NCBI GenBank assembly: GCA_028678815.1
Contig: JAJRCS010000006.1
Span: forward strand, 1 to 18,327
Direction: 5' to 3'
Origin: Methanomicrobiales archaeon
GTDB lineage: Archaea > Halobacteriota > Methanomicrobia > Methanomicrobiales > JACTUA01
DNA: 18,327 bases
The notes beneath the pieces are model-generated. The model made no database searches. It saw only the letters and a list, made by a program, of their open reading frames with translations, and was not told the origin of the DNA. Position 1 is the stretch's first letter. The number at the start of each line of letters is the position of its first letter. Positions 6,683 through 15,594 of this stretch are shown in pieces. The translations under genes were made by a program, and so were the position numbers.

Positions 6683-7738
6683 ATGAAGGCGGTCCTGGGA
6701 CTCGAAGACGGGGATTCTGTCGTCGGGGAGGGTTTCGGGGTCGAGGGTTCCTGCGCCGGGGAGCTGGTCTTCTGCACCACGATGACCGGCTACATGGAGG
6801 CCCTCACCGACCCGAGCTACAACGGGCAGATCCTCATGTTCACCTATCCCCTCATCGGGAACTACGGGGTGGACGAGAAGAACTTCCAGAGCAAGGGCGT
6901 GAAGGCCCTCGGGTGCGTCCTCCGGGAGCTCTGCAGGGTGCCCTCCGGCGGACCCGCCCTCGGGCCGTACTTCGAGAGGAACGGGCTCCTCGGGATCACG
7001 GGCATCGATACCCGGCGCCTGACCATCAAGTGCCGGGAGAAGGGCACCATGCGGGCGGCCCTCATCGTCGGGGACGACAGCAGGGAGGAGGCCGTGGACC
7101 GCGCCCTCTCGGTCCCCCTCATCACCGAGATGGACCTCGTCGGTGAGGTCTCCTGTAAACAGCCCTACCACATCCCGGGTCCCGGAAAGAGGATCGCCGT
7201 CCTGGACCTGGGCATCAAGAAGAACATGCTCGTCTCCCTGGGGAGACGGGGTGCAGACCTCCATGTCTACCCCCACGACACCCCCCACGACGTGATCAAG
7301 GCCTGCAAGCCCGATGCGCTCTTCATCAGCAACGGCCCCGGCGACCCGAAGAGGGCCGTCGCCCCCGTGGAGTGCGTCCGGGAGTTCGTCGGGGAGATCC
7401 CCGTCTTCGGGATCTGCTTCGGGAACCAGATCGCCGCCCTCGCCCTCGGCGGCGACACCTACAAGCTGAAGTTCGGCCACCGGGGCACGAACCAGCCGGT
7501 CCGCTACCGGGACGGCTCCATCTATATCACCACCCAGAACCATGGCTTTTCCGTGGACGGGGAGAGCCTCCCCGAGGGCTGCACCGTCTCGTACATGAAC
7601 GTGAACGACGGGACCCTGGAGGGCTTCGAGAACCGGGACCTCGGCATCTTCTGCGTCCAGTTCCACCCCGAGGCCCACGGGGGGCCCCTCGACACCGAGG
7701 AGCATTACTTCGACGAGATGTTCCGGAGGATCTGCTGA
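6683..7738 (+). CDS. carA: Carbamoyl-phosphate synthase, small (glutaminase) subunit
   Basis: Splits glutamine and passes ammonia to CarB for carbamoyl phosphate, the precursor of arginine and pyrimidines. The 351 residues comprise the CarA N-terminal domain (1-130, with LVFCTTMTGYMEALTDPSY at 28-46) and a class I glutamine amidotransferase domain (about 168-351). The catalytic triad is intact: C245 in GICFGNQ, H328 and E330 in QFHPE. The oxyanion-side motif NGPGDP (217-222) and QNHGF (285-289) are present. The nucleophile elbow reads GNQ where many relatives have GHQ. ATG 6683 (MKAVLGLEDG) is preferred over GTG 6668 because it matches the family's N-terminus and the position of the TATA-like element. 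The stop overlaps the carB start by one base (TGATG), which implies coupled translation and equal subunit amounts. Confidence 0.96.
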   Translation: MKAVLGLEDGDSVVGEGFGVEGSCAGELVFCTTMTGYMEALTDPSYNGQILMFTYPLIGNYGVDEKNFQSKGVKALGCVLRELCRVPSGGPALGPYFERNGLLGITGIDTRRLTIKCREKGTMRAALIVGDDSREEAVDRALSVPLITEMDLVGEVSCKQPYHIPGPGKRIAVLDLGIKKNMLVSLGRRGADLHVYPHDTPHDVIKACKPDALFISNGPGDPKRAVAPVECVREFVGEIPVFGICFGNQIAALALGGDTYKLKFGHRGTNQPVRYRDGSIYITTQNHGFSVDGESLPEGCTVSYMNVNDGTLEGFENRDLGIFCVQFHPEAHGGPLDTEEHYFDEMFRRIC

Positions 7739-10700
7739 TGCCCCGGAAGAAGCACATCCGGAAGGTCCTCCTCATCGGGTCGGGCCCCATCCAGATCGGC
7801 CAGGCCGCGGAGTTCGACTTCTCGGGCTCGCAGGCCTGCAAGGCCCTCAGGGAGGAGGGGGTGACCGTCGTCCTCGTGAACTCGAACCCGGCCACCATCC
7901 AGACCGATCCCGAGATGGCGGACATCATCTACATCGAGCCCCTCCGGGCCGCGACCATCGCGAAGATCATCGAGAAGGAGCGGCCCGACGGGATCCTCTC
8001 CGGCATGGGCGGGCAGACCGGCCTGAACATGACGGCCGAGCTCGCCGAGATGGGAGCCCTGAAAGGGGTCGAGATCCTGGGGACGCCCCTCGAGGCCATC
8101 TACAAGGGCGAGGACCGGGAGCAGTTCAAGGACCTCATGCTCTCCATCGGCGAACCGGTGCCCCGGTCCATGATCCTCCGGGACATCCGGGAGCTCGAGG
8201 AGGCCGAGCGGGTCGTCGGCCTCCCCGCCATCATCCGCCCTGCCTACACCCTCGGCGGGAGCGGCGGCGGGATCGCCCACACGAGGGAGGCGCTCCGGAA
8301 GATCACCGAGGTCGGCCTCACCCGGTCCCGGATCCACCAGGTCCTCATCGAGGAGAGCGTTCTCGGCTGGAAGGAGATCGAGTTCGAGGTGATGCGGGAC
8401 GCCTCCGACACCTGCATCATCGTCTGCGGCATGGAGAACGTCGATGCCATGGGGATCCACACGGGCGAGAGCGTCGTGGTCGCCCCCATCCTCACCCTCC
8501 GGGACGACGAGTTCCAGATGCTCCGGTCCGCGGCCATCAAGATCATCCGGGCCCTCGGGGTCCAGGGCGGCTGCAACATCCAGTTCGCGTACCGGGACGG
8601 GAACTACCGGGTCATCGAGGTAAACCCCCGGGTCTCCCGGTCCTCTGCCCTCGCCTCAAAGGCGACCGGCTACCCCATCGCCCGGGTCGCCTCGAAGATC
8701 GCCATCGGCCTCCGGCTCGACGAGATCATGAACACGGTGACCGGCTGCACCCCGGCCTCCTTCGAGCCCGCGGTGGACTACGTCGTGGTGAAGGTGCCCC
8801 GCTGGCCCTTCGACAAGTTCAAGACCGCCGACCGGACCCTCACCACGGCCATGAAGTCCACGGGCGAGGTGATGGCCATCGGCCGGACCGTGGAGGAGGG
8901 CTTCAAGAAGGCCCTCCGATCCCTTGATACCGATGTCACCCATCACACGAACCCGAACGAGATCCGGATGATCCTGCAGCGGCCGACGGACGAGCGGTTC
9001 GGGTGCCTCTTCGATGCCTTCCGGGCGGGCTTCACGGTGAAGGAGATCGAGGACCTCACCTTCATTGACCCCTACTTCCTCGAGAAGATCCGGAACGTCG
9101 TGGAGATGGAGAAGAAGCTCGCCGCAGGATGTGGGCCGGATCTCGTCAGGGAAGCGAAGGAGTTCGGCTTCTCCAACGCCGAGATCGTGAAGCTCACCGG
9201 CCTCCCCTGGGACGAGGTGGAGAATATTGCCGGAAAGCCGAGTTACAAGATGGTGGACACCTGCGCCGCGGAGTTCCCGGCCACGACGCCGTACTTCTAC
9301 TCCACCTGGGAGACCGAGTGCGAGATCGCCCCCGGGGATGACCGGAAGGTGCTCATCCTCGGGTCGGGGCCCATCCGGATCGGCCAGGGGATCGAGTTCG
9401 ACTACTGCACGGTCCACGCCGTGAAGGCGGTGCGGGAGGAGGGGATCGAGGTCCACATCGTGAACAACAACCCCGAGACGGTCTCCACCGACTTCGACAC
9501 CTCGGACCGGCTCTTCTTCGAGCCGATGCAGCTCGAGGACGTGGTGAACATCCTGAAGAAGGACTCCTACCGGGGCGTCATGGTCCAGTTCGGGGGCCAG
9601 AACTCCATCAACCTGGCCCTCCCCCTGGAGAAGGAGATCGGGCGGCTCGGGATCCCGACGAAGATCCTGGGGACGAGCCCCGATGCCATGGACATCGCCG
9701 AGGACCGGGACCGGTTCAGCGAGTTCCTGGACCGGCTCAGGATCCCGAGCCCGCCGAACAGCTCGGCCTACTCCGAGGAGGAGGCCTTCGCCATCGCCGA
9801 GAAGATCGGGTACCCCGTCCTTGTCCGGCCCTCCTATGTCCTCGGGGGGCGGGCCATGGAGATCGTACATGACAGCGCCGAGCTCGCCACCTACATCAAG
9901 GAGGCCGTCCGGGTCTCCCGGAATCACCCGGTCCTCATCGACCTCTTCCTCCAGAACGCCGTGGAGATCGACGTGGACGCTGCCTGCGACGGCGAGGAGG
10001 TGCTCATCGGCGGGATCATGGAGCACATCGAGGAGGCGGGGGTCCACTCCGGCGACTCGGCCTGCGTCATCCCGCCGCAGTCCCTCACCCCCTCCCAGAT
10101 CGCCCGGCTCGACGACTACACCCGGCGGATCGCCCTCGAGCTCGGCGTCATCGGGCTCGTGAACATCCAGTACGCCATCAAGGACGACATCGTCTACGTC
10201 CTCGAGGCGAACCCGCGGGCCAGCCGGACGGTCCCCTTCGTGAGTAAGGCGACGGGGATCCCCCTCGCCAAGGTCGCCGCGAAGGTGATGATGGGGAGGA
10301 AGATCCGTGACATCGGCTACCGCGAGCGGGAGATCAAGCACGTCGCGGTGAAGGAGGTGCTCCTCCCCTTCAACAAGCTCCCCGGCGTGGACACGGTCCT
10401 CGGCCCCGAGATGAAGTCAACGGGGGAGGTCATGGGCATCGACTATGACTTCGGCCGGGCCTACTACAAGGCCTGCATCTCGGCCGACAACGAGCTCCCC
10501 ACAACCGGGAAGGTCTTCATCTCCATCTCCGCCGACCAGCGGGAGGAGATCGCCCCCATCGCGAAGAAGCTCGTGGGGATGGGCCTCTCCCTCTACGGGA
10601 CAGACGGCACCGTGGCCTTCCTCCATGACGTGGGGGTGGAGGCCCAGATGGTGAGAAAGGTCCAGGAGGGCTCCCCGAACGTCATCGACATGATCCGGAA

Positions 10701-10905
10701 CGGGGAGATCCGGCTCATCATCAACACGCCCAAGGACAAGCAGTCCCGGCAGGACCACTACCAGATCATGCGGACGGCGGTGGAGCTCGGGATCCCGTAC
10801 ATCACCACCCCGCAGGCGGCGAAGGCGGCGGCGAACGCCATCGACGCCATCCGGCGGGAGAAGATCACCATCGAGCCCCTGGGGCACTACATCGGGGGAG
10901 CCTGA
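7738..10905 (+). CDS. carB: Carbamoyl-phosphate synthase, large subunit
   Basis: Makes carbamoyl phosphate from bicarbonate, ammonia and two ATP. It is a full-length single chain of 1055 residues; in some methanogens the gene is split in two, but not here. The two homologous halves are plain: [20 protein letters not shown] (11-30) starts the carboxyphosphate half and [19 protein letters not shown] (about 538-556) starts the carbamoyl-phosphate half. Each has an ATP-grasp metal site ([18 protein letters not shown] near 293-310; [18 protein letters not shown] near 823-840). Residues from about 922 form the MGS-like allosteric domain. ATG 7738 is used although the frame stays open upstream through carA, because it overlaps the carA stop as TGATG and places the first glycine-rich motif at the usual distance. 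The argG start overlaps the carB stop in the same way. Confidence 0.98.
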   Translation: MPRKKHIRKVLLIGSGPIQIGQAAEFDFSGSQACKALREEGVTVVLVNSNPATIQTDPEMADIIYIEPLRAATIAKIIEKERPDGILSGMGGQTGLNMTAELAEMGALKGVEILGTPLEAIYKGEDREQFKDLMLSIGEPVPRSMILRDIRELEEAERVVGLPAIIRPAYTLGGSGGGIAHTREALRKITEVGLTRSRIHQVLIEESVLGWKEIEFEVMRDASDTCIIVCGMENVDAMGIHTGESVVVAPILTLRDDEFQMLRSAAIKIIRALGVQGGCNIQFAYRDGNYRVIEVNPRVSRSSALASKATGYPIARVASKIAIGLRLDEIMNTVTGCTPASFEPAVDYVVVKVPRWPFDKFKTADRTLTTAMKSTGEVMAIGRTVEEGFKKALRSLDTDVTHHTNPNEIRMILQRPTDERFGCLFDAFRAGFTVKEIEDLTFIDPYFLEKIRNVVEMEKKLAAGCGPDLVREAKEFGFSNAEIVKLTGLPWDEVENIAGKPSYKMVDTCAAEFPATTPYFYSTWETECEIAPGDDRKVLILGSGPIRIGQGIEFDYCTVHAVKAVREEGIEVHIVNNNPETVSTDFDTSDRLFFEPMQLEDVVNILKKDSYRGVMVQFGGQNSINLALPLEKEIGRLGIPTKILGTSPDAMDIAEDRDRFSEFLDRLRIPSPPNSSAYSEEEAFAIAEKIGYPVLVRPSYVLGGRAMEIVHDSAELATYIKEAVRVSRNHPVLIDLFLQNAVEIDVDAACDGEEVLIGGIMEHIEEAGVHSGDSACVIPPQSLTPSQIARLDDYTRRIALELGVIGLVNIQYAIKDDIVYVLEANPRASRTVPFVSKATGIPLAKVAAKVMMGRKIRDIGYREREIKHVAVKEVLLPFNKLPGVDTVLGPEMKSTGEVMGIDYDFGRAYYKACISADNELPTTGKVFISISADQREEIAPIAKKLVGMGLSLYGTDGTVAFLHDVGVEAQMVRKVQEGSPNVIDMIRNGEIRLIINTPKDKQSRQDHYQIMRTAVELGIPYITTPQAAKAAANAIDAIRREKITIEPLGHYIGGA

Positions 10906-12104
10906 TGAAGAAGGGAAAGGCACAGAAGAAGGGAACCGTCGTCCTCGCCTTCTCGGGCGGCCTGGACACCTCGGTCTGCATCCCCCTCCTCCGGGAGCGG
11001 TACGACTATGACCGGGTCGTCACCGTGGCCGTGGACGTCGGGCAGCCGGAGGCCGACCTCCGGCAGGCAACGGAGAAGGGGCGGAAGTTCGCGGACGGGC
11101 ACTACACCATCGACGCGAAGGAGAAGTTCGTGGAGGAGTACGTCTTCCCCTCCCTCAAGGCGAACGGCTCGTACGAGGGCTACCCGCTGGGGACGGCCCT
11201 CGCCCGGCCCCTCATCGCCGAGGAGACCGTGGCCATCGCGAGGCTGGAGGGGGCACAGGTGGTGGCCCACGGCTGCACGGGGAAGGGCAACGACCAGCTC
11301 CGGTTCGACTTCATCATCCGGTCCGCGGGCCTCGAGGTGGTCGCCCCCATCCGGGAGCTGAACCTCACCCGGAGCTGGGAGATCGAGTACGCCCGGAGGC
11401 ACAGGATGCCCGTCACCGTGGCAAAGAAGAACCCGTACTCCGTGGACGAGAACTGCTGGAACCGGTCCATCGAGGGCGGCATGCTCGAGGACCCGGCCTT
11501 CCACCCCCCCGAGGAGATCTACAGGTGGACCGTCGATCCCCGGAAGGCCCCGGCAAAACCCGAGGAGGTGACGGTGAGCTTCGGGGCCGGTATCCCCGTC
11601 GCCCTCGACGGGAAGAAGATGAAAGGGTACGACCTCGTCCAGGAGATGAACCTCCGGGCAGGCAGGAACGGGGTGGGGCGGAACGACATGATCGAGGACC
11701 GGATCCTCGGGCTCAAGGCCAGGGAGGTGTACGAGCACCCGGCTGCCACCGCCCTCACCATCGCCCATGCCGACCTGGAGCACCTCGTCCTCACGAGGGC
11801 GGAGCTCGCCTTCAAGCGCGGGGTGGACGACCGGTGGTCGGAGCTCGCGTACCAGGGGCTCGTCCACGAGCCGCTCTTCCTCGCGCTTTCCGCCTTCATC
11901 GACAGGACCCAGGAGCGGGTGAACGGCGACGTGGACCTGGTGCTCTACCGGGGTTCGGTCCGGGTCGCCGGCCGGTCGTCACCGGATGCCCTCTACTCCG
12001 GGGACATGGTCTCCTTTGACAGCACGAGCCTCGACCAGGGGCATGCCGAGGGGCTTTCCCGGTTCCACGGGATCCAGGCGCAGTTCCTGAAAAAGAGGAA
12101 GTGA
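10905..12104 (+). CDS. argG: Argininosuccinate synthase
   Basis: Condenses citrulline and aspartate using ATP, the penultimate step of arginine synthesis, so it acts downstream of the carbamoyl phosphate made by its operon partners. The 399-residue length is normal for the family. Visible motifs are the ATP-pyrophosphatase loop AFSGGLDTS (15-23), the citrulline-binding [12 protein letters not shown] (91-102) and [13 protein letters not shown] (122-134). A lysine-rich start ([10 protein letters not shown]) precedes the first strand. ATG 10905 overlaps the carB stop in TGATG. No argH or argF lies in the window. The gene converges on the flavin-binding-protein gene with ten bases between the stop codons and no visible terminator. 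Confidence 0.98.
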   Translation: MKKGKAQKKGTVVLAFSGGLDTSVCIPLLRERYDYDRVVTVAVDVGQPEADLRQATEKGRKFADGHYTIDAKEKFVEEYVFPSLKANGSYEGYPLGTALARPLIAEETVAIARLEGAQVVAHGCTGKGNDQLRFDFIIRSAGLEVVAPIRELNLTRSWEIEYARRHRMPVTVAKKNPYSVDENCWNRSIEGGMLEDPAFHPPEEIYRWTVDPRKAPAKPEEVTVSFGAGIPVALDGKKMKGYDLVQEMNLRAGRNGVGRNDMIEDRILGLKAREVYEHPAATALTIAHADLEHLVLTRAELAFKRGVDDRWSELAYQGLVHEPLFLALSAFIDRTQERVNGDVDLVLYRGSVRVAGRSSPDALYSGDMVSFDSTSLDQGHAEGLSRFHGIQAQFLKKRK

Positions 12105-12114
12105 GGGGAGGGAA

Positions 12115-12519
12115 TCAGCCGATCTTCTTCCCCGCCGAGGCCCCGGGGGTGCACTCGAAGACCTCGGTGATGGTGAGAACGAGGAGGCCCTTTGCCGGGT
12201 ACTTCTCGTTCTTCGCCTTGATCATGGCCTTCACCTTCTCGTACTCGGCGCCGGCCGTCTTCACCGCCACCTTCCCCTTCACCTGGAAGCACTTCTTGGA
12301 GTCCGGGTCCCAGAACTCGATGGCCATCCAGGGGTTCTCCTTCACGTTCGCGAGGGTCTTCACCATGTAGTTGTCCCCGAGCCAGATGGTGTCGTCGGAG
12401 ACGATCTGGACGAAGGCGATGGGAGCGACGTTGGGGACACCGCTCTTCGACGCCGTTGCCACGGGGAAGATCTTGTTCTTCCCGAAGACCGCCTTCATCT
12501 CATCGGTCAGCTTTGCCAT
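12115..12519 (-). CDS. Pyridoxamine 5'-phosphate oxidase-like FMN-binding split-barrel protein
   Basis: A 134-residue single-domain protein. The pattern of an N-terminal helix, then FPVATASKSGVPNVAPIAFV (18-37), DDTIWLGDNYMVKTLANV (42-59), NPWMAIEFWD (62-71) and the FQVKGKVAV strand (78-86) is that of the PPOX-type split beta-barrel. Such proteins in anaerobes bind FMN or F420 or act as small flavoproteins. True PdxH activity is unlikely at this length, and the substrate is unknown. The C-terminal tail PGASAGKKIG is short and polar. ATG 12519 is supported by GAGGTGG (12524-12530). The gene has its own TATA-like element overlapping the end of the upstream glycosylase gene. Confidence 0.85.
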   Translation of the reverse strand: MAKLTDEMKAVFGKNKIFPVATASKSGVPNVAPIAFVQIVSDDTIWLGDNYMVKTLANVKENPWMAIEFWDPDSKKCFQVKGKVAVKTAGAEYEKVKAMIKAKNEKYPAKGLLVLTITEVFECTPGASAGKKIG

Positions 12520-12547
12520 GCGTCCACCTCAGGAATTCTCGCGAAAA

Positions 12548-12562
12548 CCGTGATAATCGCGG
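12548..12562. promoter_or_regulatory. Palindromic operator-like site before the PPOX-type gene
   Basis: CCGTGAT-A-ATCGCGG is a near-perfect palindrome with six of seven arm positions matching. It lies between the putative TATA element (12597-12607) and the start codon, about 10-30 bases past the expected transcription start. A repressor bound there could block transcription. The factor is unknown. Confidence 0.35.
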
Positions 12563-12595
12563 TTCCGCGGGGTAGTATCTCCTCTCCCCCTGTTC

Positions 12596-13624
12596 CTATT
12601 TATGGATATTGGATGGGGCCACGGGAGCAGTCCCCCTTCGTTCCGCCACGAGGAGATAGTACGCAGCAAGCCCCCTCCAGGGACCCCATGCCTCCGCGAC
12701 CCGGCGGGCCTCCGCGGTGTCGATCCGGGATCCCCTCGAGTAGTACCGGGTGATGGCCCTCCTGATGCCGAGGTCATCGGCGGGGATGGCATCCAGCCGG
12801 GAGAGGCCCCGGAGGAGGGCGAGCTCGGCGGTCCATACCCCCACCCCCCGGAGGGTGGAGAGATCGCGGATGAGGGCCCCGGTCTCCTCGCCCGGCCCAT
12901 GGTGCTCGAGGTCCAGCCTCCCCTCGCTCACCATGCGGGCGATCCCGGCGATGTACTCGGCCTTCCTCTGCGAGAGCCCCGTGGCCCTGAGTTCCCCGGG
13001 AGGGGTCCCGGCAAGGCGTTCCGGGGTTGGGAAGGCATAGTACCTCCTCCCCTCCAGGACAAGGGTGTCCCCGAAGCTGCGGGTGAATCGCACCTCGATG
13101 CTCCGGGCAGCGGAGAGGGAGATCTGCTGCTCGATGATGGAGTCAACGAGGGCCTCGAAGAGCGTCGCGGTCCTCGGGGGCTTCAGCCCGCGGAGGTGCC
13201 GGACGATGGCCGACATCACCGGGTCCGCCTCCACGGCCTCCCCGAAGGGGGAGAGGTCGAGGTCCAGGTTGAAGAGACGGGTGACGGCCTCGCCGGCCTG
13301 CCGGGGGACACCGGGCGGGAGCGGCCCGGGTTCCACCAGCACCCGGAGCCGGGGGCGGTCCACCGTCCCCCCGGAGGTCACCGTCACGAGGACCAGCCGG
13401 CCCCCCGCTCTCATCAGCTGGCGGAAGACCCCGTCAGCGAAGGAACGGATCCCCGGGTCTCCGCCTGCGAAGATGGAGGCCGAGAGCCCGAAGTCGAAGG
13501 GTGGAACCGGCTCCAGGAGGAGGGTGGCCGGATCCCCGGCCCCCTTCTTAACGCCGGCCCCGGGGCTTCGCGGGGGCTCCCGGTTACCGGCCCTGGCTCT
13601 CCGTCTCACCGGGCGCCTTCTCAC
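12596..13624 (-). CDS. AlkA-type DNA-3-methyladenine glycosylase (HhH-GPD family)
   Basis: Base-excision repair enzyme that removes alkylated bases. Residues 43-120 (PFDFGLSASIFAGGDPGIRS onward) resemble the AlkA N-terminal domain. Residues 125-335 form the all-helical HhH-GPD domain: FEALVDSIIEQQISLSAARS (156-175), the helix-hairpin-helix LRGVGVWTAELALL (258-271) and the catalytic Asp of IPADDLGIRRAI (280-291, probably D284). The hairpin has no Lys, so it should be a monofunctional glycosylase rather than a lyase. The start is uncertain: GTG 13624 and GTG 13609 are the only in-frame candidates before the first domain, neither has a good Shine-Dalgarno, and both lie inside the preceding gene. 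This suggests translational coupling to that membrane-protein gene. Confidence 0.9.
   Translation of the reverse strand: MRRRPVRRRARAGNREPPRSPGAGVKKGAGDPATLLLEPVPPFDFGLSASIFAGGDPGIRSFADGVFRQLMRAGGRLVLVTVTSGGTVDRPRLRVLVEPGPLPPGVPRQAGEAVTRLFNLDLDLSPFGEAVEADPVMSAIVRHLRGLKPPRTATLFEALVDSIIEQQISLSAARSIEVRFTRSFGDTLVLEGRRYYAFPTPERLAGTPPGELRATGLSQRKAEYIAGIARMVSEGRLDLEHHGPGEETGALIRDLSTLRGVGVWTAELALLRGLSRLDAIPADDLGIRRAITRYYSRGSRIDTAEARRVAEAWGPWRGLAAYYLLVAERRGTAPVAPSNIHK
12597..12607 (-). promoter_or_regulatory. TATA-like element of the PPOX-type gene
   Basis: On the minus strand CCATAAATAGG lies about 80 bases ahead of ATG 12519, overlapping the last codons of the upstream glycosylase gene. It is the only clear AT-rich box in the gap, and would start transcription near 12575. 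Confidence 0.45.
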
Positions 13625-14252
13625 CCGCGCTTACAGCCTGGTTCCCCTCCTCAACCCGCCTGGCACCGGTGGTCCCGCGATCCTGGTAGTAAGAGGCGGC
13701 GAGGGCGATGAGGGCGACGAGGACGGCGATGCCGAACATCAGGGTGAAGCCCTGGATGACGGGGACCGTCATCGCGACAGGTCCCACCTGGAGGGCGAAG
13801 GCGCTCTTCCCGAAGAAGTACGGCACCTGCGCCGGCACCCCCATGCGGGAGAAGGCCTCGTTGATGGCGAAGTCGGCGATGGCGACGGATACCACGAAGA
13901 GGATGACGAGCCAGAGGAACTTCCGGGCACTCGCCCTGACGAGGATGTCCGAGAGGGAGCGCCTCTCCTCCTGCGCCCGGAGGATCGACCCGGCGATGAG
14001 GAGCACGCCGTAGTAGATCATGACGAGCTTCAGGGCGATGTTGAGGGACGTGATGAGGGGGGAGGTGATCTCCTTCCCGAAGCTCGTCACGAGGACCTCG
14101 AAGGGGGAGAGGGCGATGACGAGGGCGTCCGTCCCCAGGGAGAAGGTCCACCAGGCACCGAGGAAGGGGAGGATGACGAGGGCGATGCCCGCGAGGAGGC
14201 CCGGGTAATTCAGCCGGTCGAGGCCTCCTCCCGCCTGGTCCTGCCCGTTCAT
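13584..14252 (-). CDS. Four-TM membrane protein of unknown function
   Basis: Not recognised. The 222 residues have four hydrophobic helices at about 17-38, 68-90, 112-133 and 166-188, a charged cytoplasmic-type loop (RAQEERRSLSDILVRASARK, 92-111) and a polar Gly/Glu-rich tail from 190. ATG 14252 overlaps the stop of the preceding one-TM protein gene in ATGA, and its own 3' end overlaps the glycosylase gene by about 40 bases. The overlap with the beta-domain protein suggests the two form a membrane complex (inference). No catalytic motif is visible. Confidence 0.85.
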   Translation of the reverse strand: MNGQDQAGGGLDRLNYPGLLAGIALVILPFLGAWWTFSLGTDALVIALSPFEVLVTSFGKEITSPLITSLNIALKLVMIYYGVLLIAGSILRAQEERRSLSDILVRASARKFLWLVILFVVSVAIADFAINEAFSRMGVPAQVPYFFGKSAFALQVGPVAMTVPVIQGFTLMFGIAVLVALIALAASYYQDRGTTGARRVEEGNQAVSAGEKAPGETESQGR

Positions 14253-14812
14253 GAGAGCATCCCCCTGATGGTGCTCTCGTCCAGGGTCATGTCCATCCCC
14301 CCCGAGGAGAGGGTCATCTTCAGGTTGCGGAGTTCAGAGAGGGACGGCGGCCACCCGCCGGCCGCGAGGGCCTGCGGCCTCGTTGCCTCGAGCCGGATGG
14401 TCCCGGAGCCCCCGGACGGGATGGAGACCGGCGCCACCAGGGCAAGGTTCACGCTCGTGCCCCTCAGGGGTGCACTCGCCGAGAACTCCTTCACCACGAC
14501 CTGCACCGGCATCGGGTTCTTCAGCTGGACCTCGAGGTAGACCCGGGAGCCGTCGTCGGTCACACCGGAACCCCGGACCGAGATGACGGGGCCCTCCGGG
14601 GCCACGAAGCCGCTTCCCCCTGTTTCGGGCAGGAGGCCCGGACCCAGCTCCGGGAAGGGACTCGCCGGGATGGCGGCCCTCTCGATATCCCAGCCATGGG
14701 CACTCAGGGGGAGGATGATGGCGACGATGATGATGAGAAGGGGGATCACATTGACGATCCCCTGGACGGTCTTATCCCTCATATACGCGGATTGGGTGGA
14801 GGGGTGCTTCAA
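14249..14812 (-). CDS. One-TM protein with extracytoplasmic LEA14-like beta domain
   Basis: 187 residues of unrecognised function. A single hydrophobic helix (about 20-38) anchors an outward-facing domain. Within it, VYLEVQLKNPMPVQVVVKEF (91-110) through PVSIPSGGSGTIRLEATRP (128-146) has the strand pattern and 'NP' turn of the LEA14/WHy type of immunoglobulin-like fold. That is a resemblance only. The start is ambiguous. TTG 14812 overlaps the upstream stop as TTGA, copying the tight overlap at the other end of the gene, while ATG 14782 (MRDKTVQGIV) gives a shorter protein starting just before the helix. Neither has a strong Shine-Dalgarno. It is co-directional with the decarboxylase and the four-TM protein. 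Confidence 0.82.
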   Translation of the reverse strand: MKHPSTQSAYMRDKTVQGIVNVIPLLIIIVAIILPLSAHGWDIERAAIPASPFPELGPGLLPETGGSGFVAPEGPVISVRGSGVTDDGSRVYLEVQLKNPMPVQVVVKEFSASAPLRGTSVNLALVAPVSIPSGGSGTIRLEATRPQALAAGGWPPSLSELRNLKMTLSSGGMDMTLDESTIRGMLS

Positions 14813-15564
14813 TCTTTGGGAGTCGCGAGGATGACGGCAGCCCGGGGCGTATCATCCAGCTGCACGCGGCTCCTGTCGATGGCCATGTCGAGGACATGGC
14901 CTCCTCGTGCCCGGTCATCGCTGAGGAAGTGGAGGTGATATCCCGGGAAGCCCAGACCTTCGGCAGAGGCCGGGGTATAGAACCCGACCGCCGTTCCCGT
15001 GATATTCCTGAACTCGAAGACGGCCTGACCCTTCAGGGCATCGGCGAGGGGAGGGTAGGGCTCCACCTGGGCGGGCGGGCTCCGGGCCCTGATGTACGGG
15101 AAGGTGCCGGCGATACGGATGGCATAGAACCGGTCCTTCGAAGGGAGCTGCGAGTCGAGGAACCAGGTGAGCTCCGTGAAGTTCCCGGCAACAACTGCAG
15201 GGGTGGAGAGATCGGGGGAGAAGAAGGTGACCGAGGCAAAGGGCACCCCCTGGGAGGGATCCGCGGGCCGGACCGTCCCGTCGCTCTTCACCTGGTAGCA
15301 GGTCCCTTCCATGACCACCATCTCACCGTCGAGCCCGGTGAAGGTGCCGAGTCCCAGGTCCCCGTTCCTCATGAGGACTCCGACCGGCTCCACCGGGTAG
15401 TACCCTCCACCGGAGAGCGAGGTGTAGGTGGACACCTGGTAGAGGAGGTCCCGGTCCAAGGCAGACTGGGACCCGGAAGGAATCTCCCCGGAGATATACC
15501 CTATCCCGAAGACCAGTGCACAACCCAGGACCAGCAGAAGTACCTGTTTTATCTCCAGAACCAT
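14809..15564 (-). CDS. Exported alpha-acetolactate decarboxylase
   Basis: Converts 2-acetolactate to acetoin and CO2. The 251 residues start with a signal peptide or signal anchor (about 5-25), so the enzyme acts outside the membrane; some bacterial relatives are also secreted. Family features are clear: LYQVSTYTSLSGGGYYP (41-57), NGDLGLGTFTGLDGEMV (67-83, with E81), VPFASVTFFSPD (107-118), YIRARSPP (157-164, catalytic Arg region) and the zinc triad H210, H212 and H223 in GYHLHFLSDDRARGGHVLD (208-226). No acetolactate synthase gene is nearby. A Cys at 15 sits in a weak lipobox-like context but is buried in the hydrophobic stretch. ATG 15564 has AGGAG (15568-15572) three bases ahead. It heads a string of four overlapping genes. 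Confidence 0.93.
   Translation of the reverse strand: MVLEIKQVLLLVLGCALVFGIGYISGEIPSGSQSALDRDLLYQVSTYTSLSGGGYYPVEPVGVLMRNGDLGLGTFTGLDGEMVVMEGTCYQVKSDGTVRPADPSQGVPFASVTFFSPDLSTPAVVAGNFTELTWFLDSQLPSKDRFYAIRIAGTFPYIRARSPPAQVEPYPPLADALKGQAVFEFRNITGTAVGFYTPASAEGLGFPGYHLHFLSDDRARGGHVLDMAIDRSRVQLDDTPRAAVILATPKD
15546..15554 (+). promoter_or_regulatory. TATA-like element of the small lipoprotein gene
   Basis: GTTTTATCT lies about 40-50 bases ahead of GTG 15595, inside the first codons of the divergent decarboxylase gene. A start near 15576 would leave a leader of about 19 bases carrying the GAGGT ribosome site. Confidence 0.45.
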
Positions 15565-15594
15565 CCTCTCCTGAACTGAAGAGAGGTTGATCCC

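Noticed and set aside
7372-7737. In-frame N-terminal extension of carB into carA
   Set aside because: The frame is open but encodes Arg/Pro/Gly-rich sequence unlike CarB. The TGATG junction and the usual N-terminus support ATG 7738.
8656-10341. 561-codon open frame on the minus strand opposite carB
   Set aside because: Low-complexity Asp/Gly/Leu/Val composition caused by GC-rich third positions of carB. No start context or family pattern.
13065-14540. 491-codon open frame on the plus strand across the glycosylase and four-TM genes
   Set aside because: Spans two well-supported minus-strand genes and reads as charged low-complexity sequence; a compositional shadow.
14809-15564. Acetolactate decarboxylase as a lipoprotein via VLGC at residues 12-15
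   Set aside because: The Cys is in the middle of the hydrophobic stretch, with about ten more nonpolar residues after it, so a plain signal peptide or anchor fits better.
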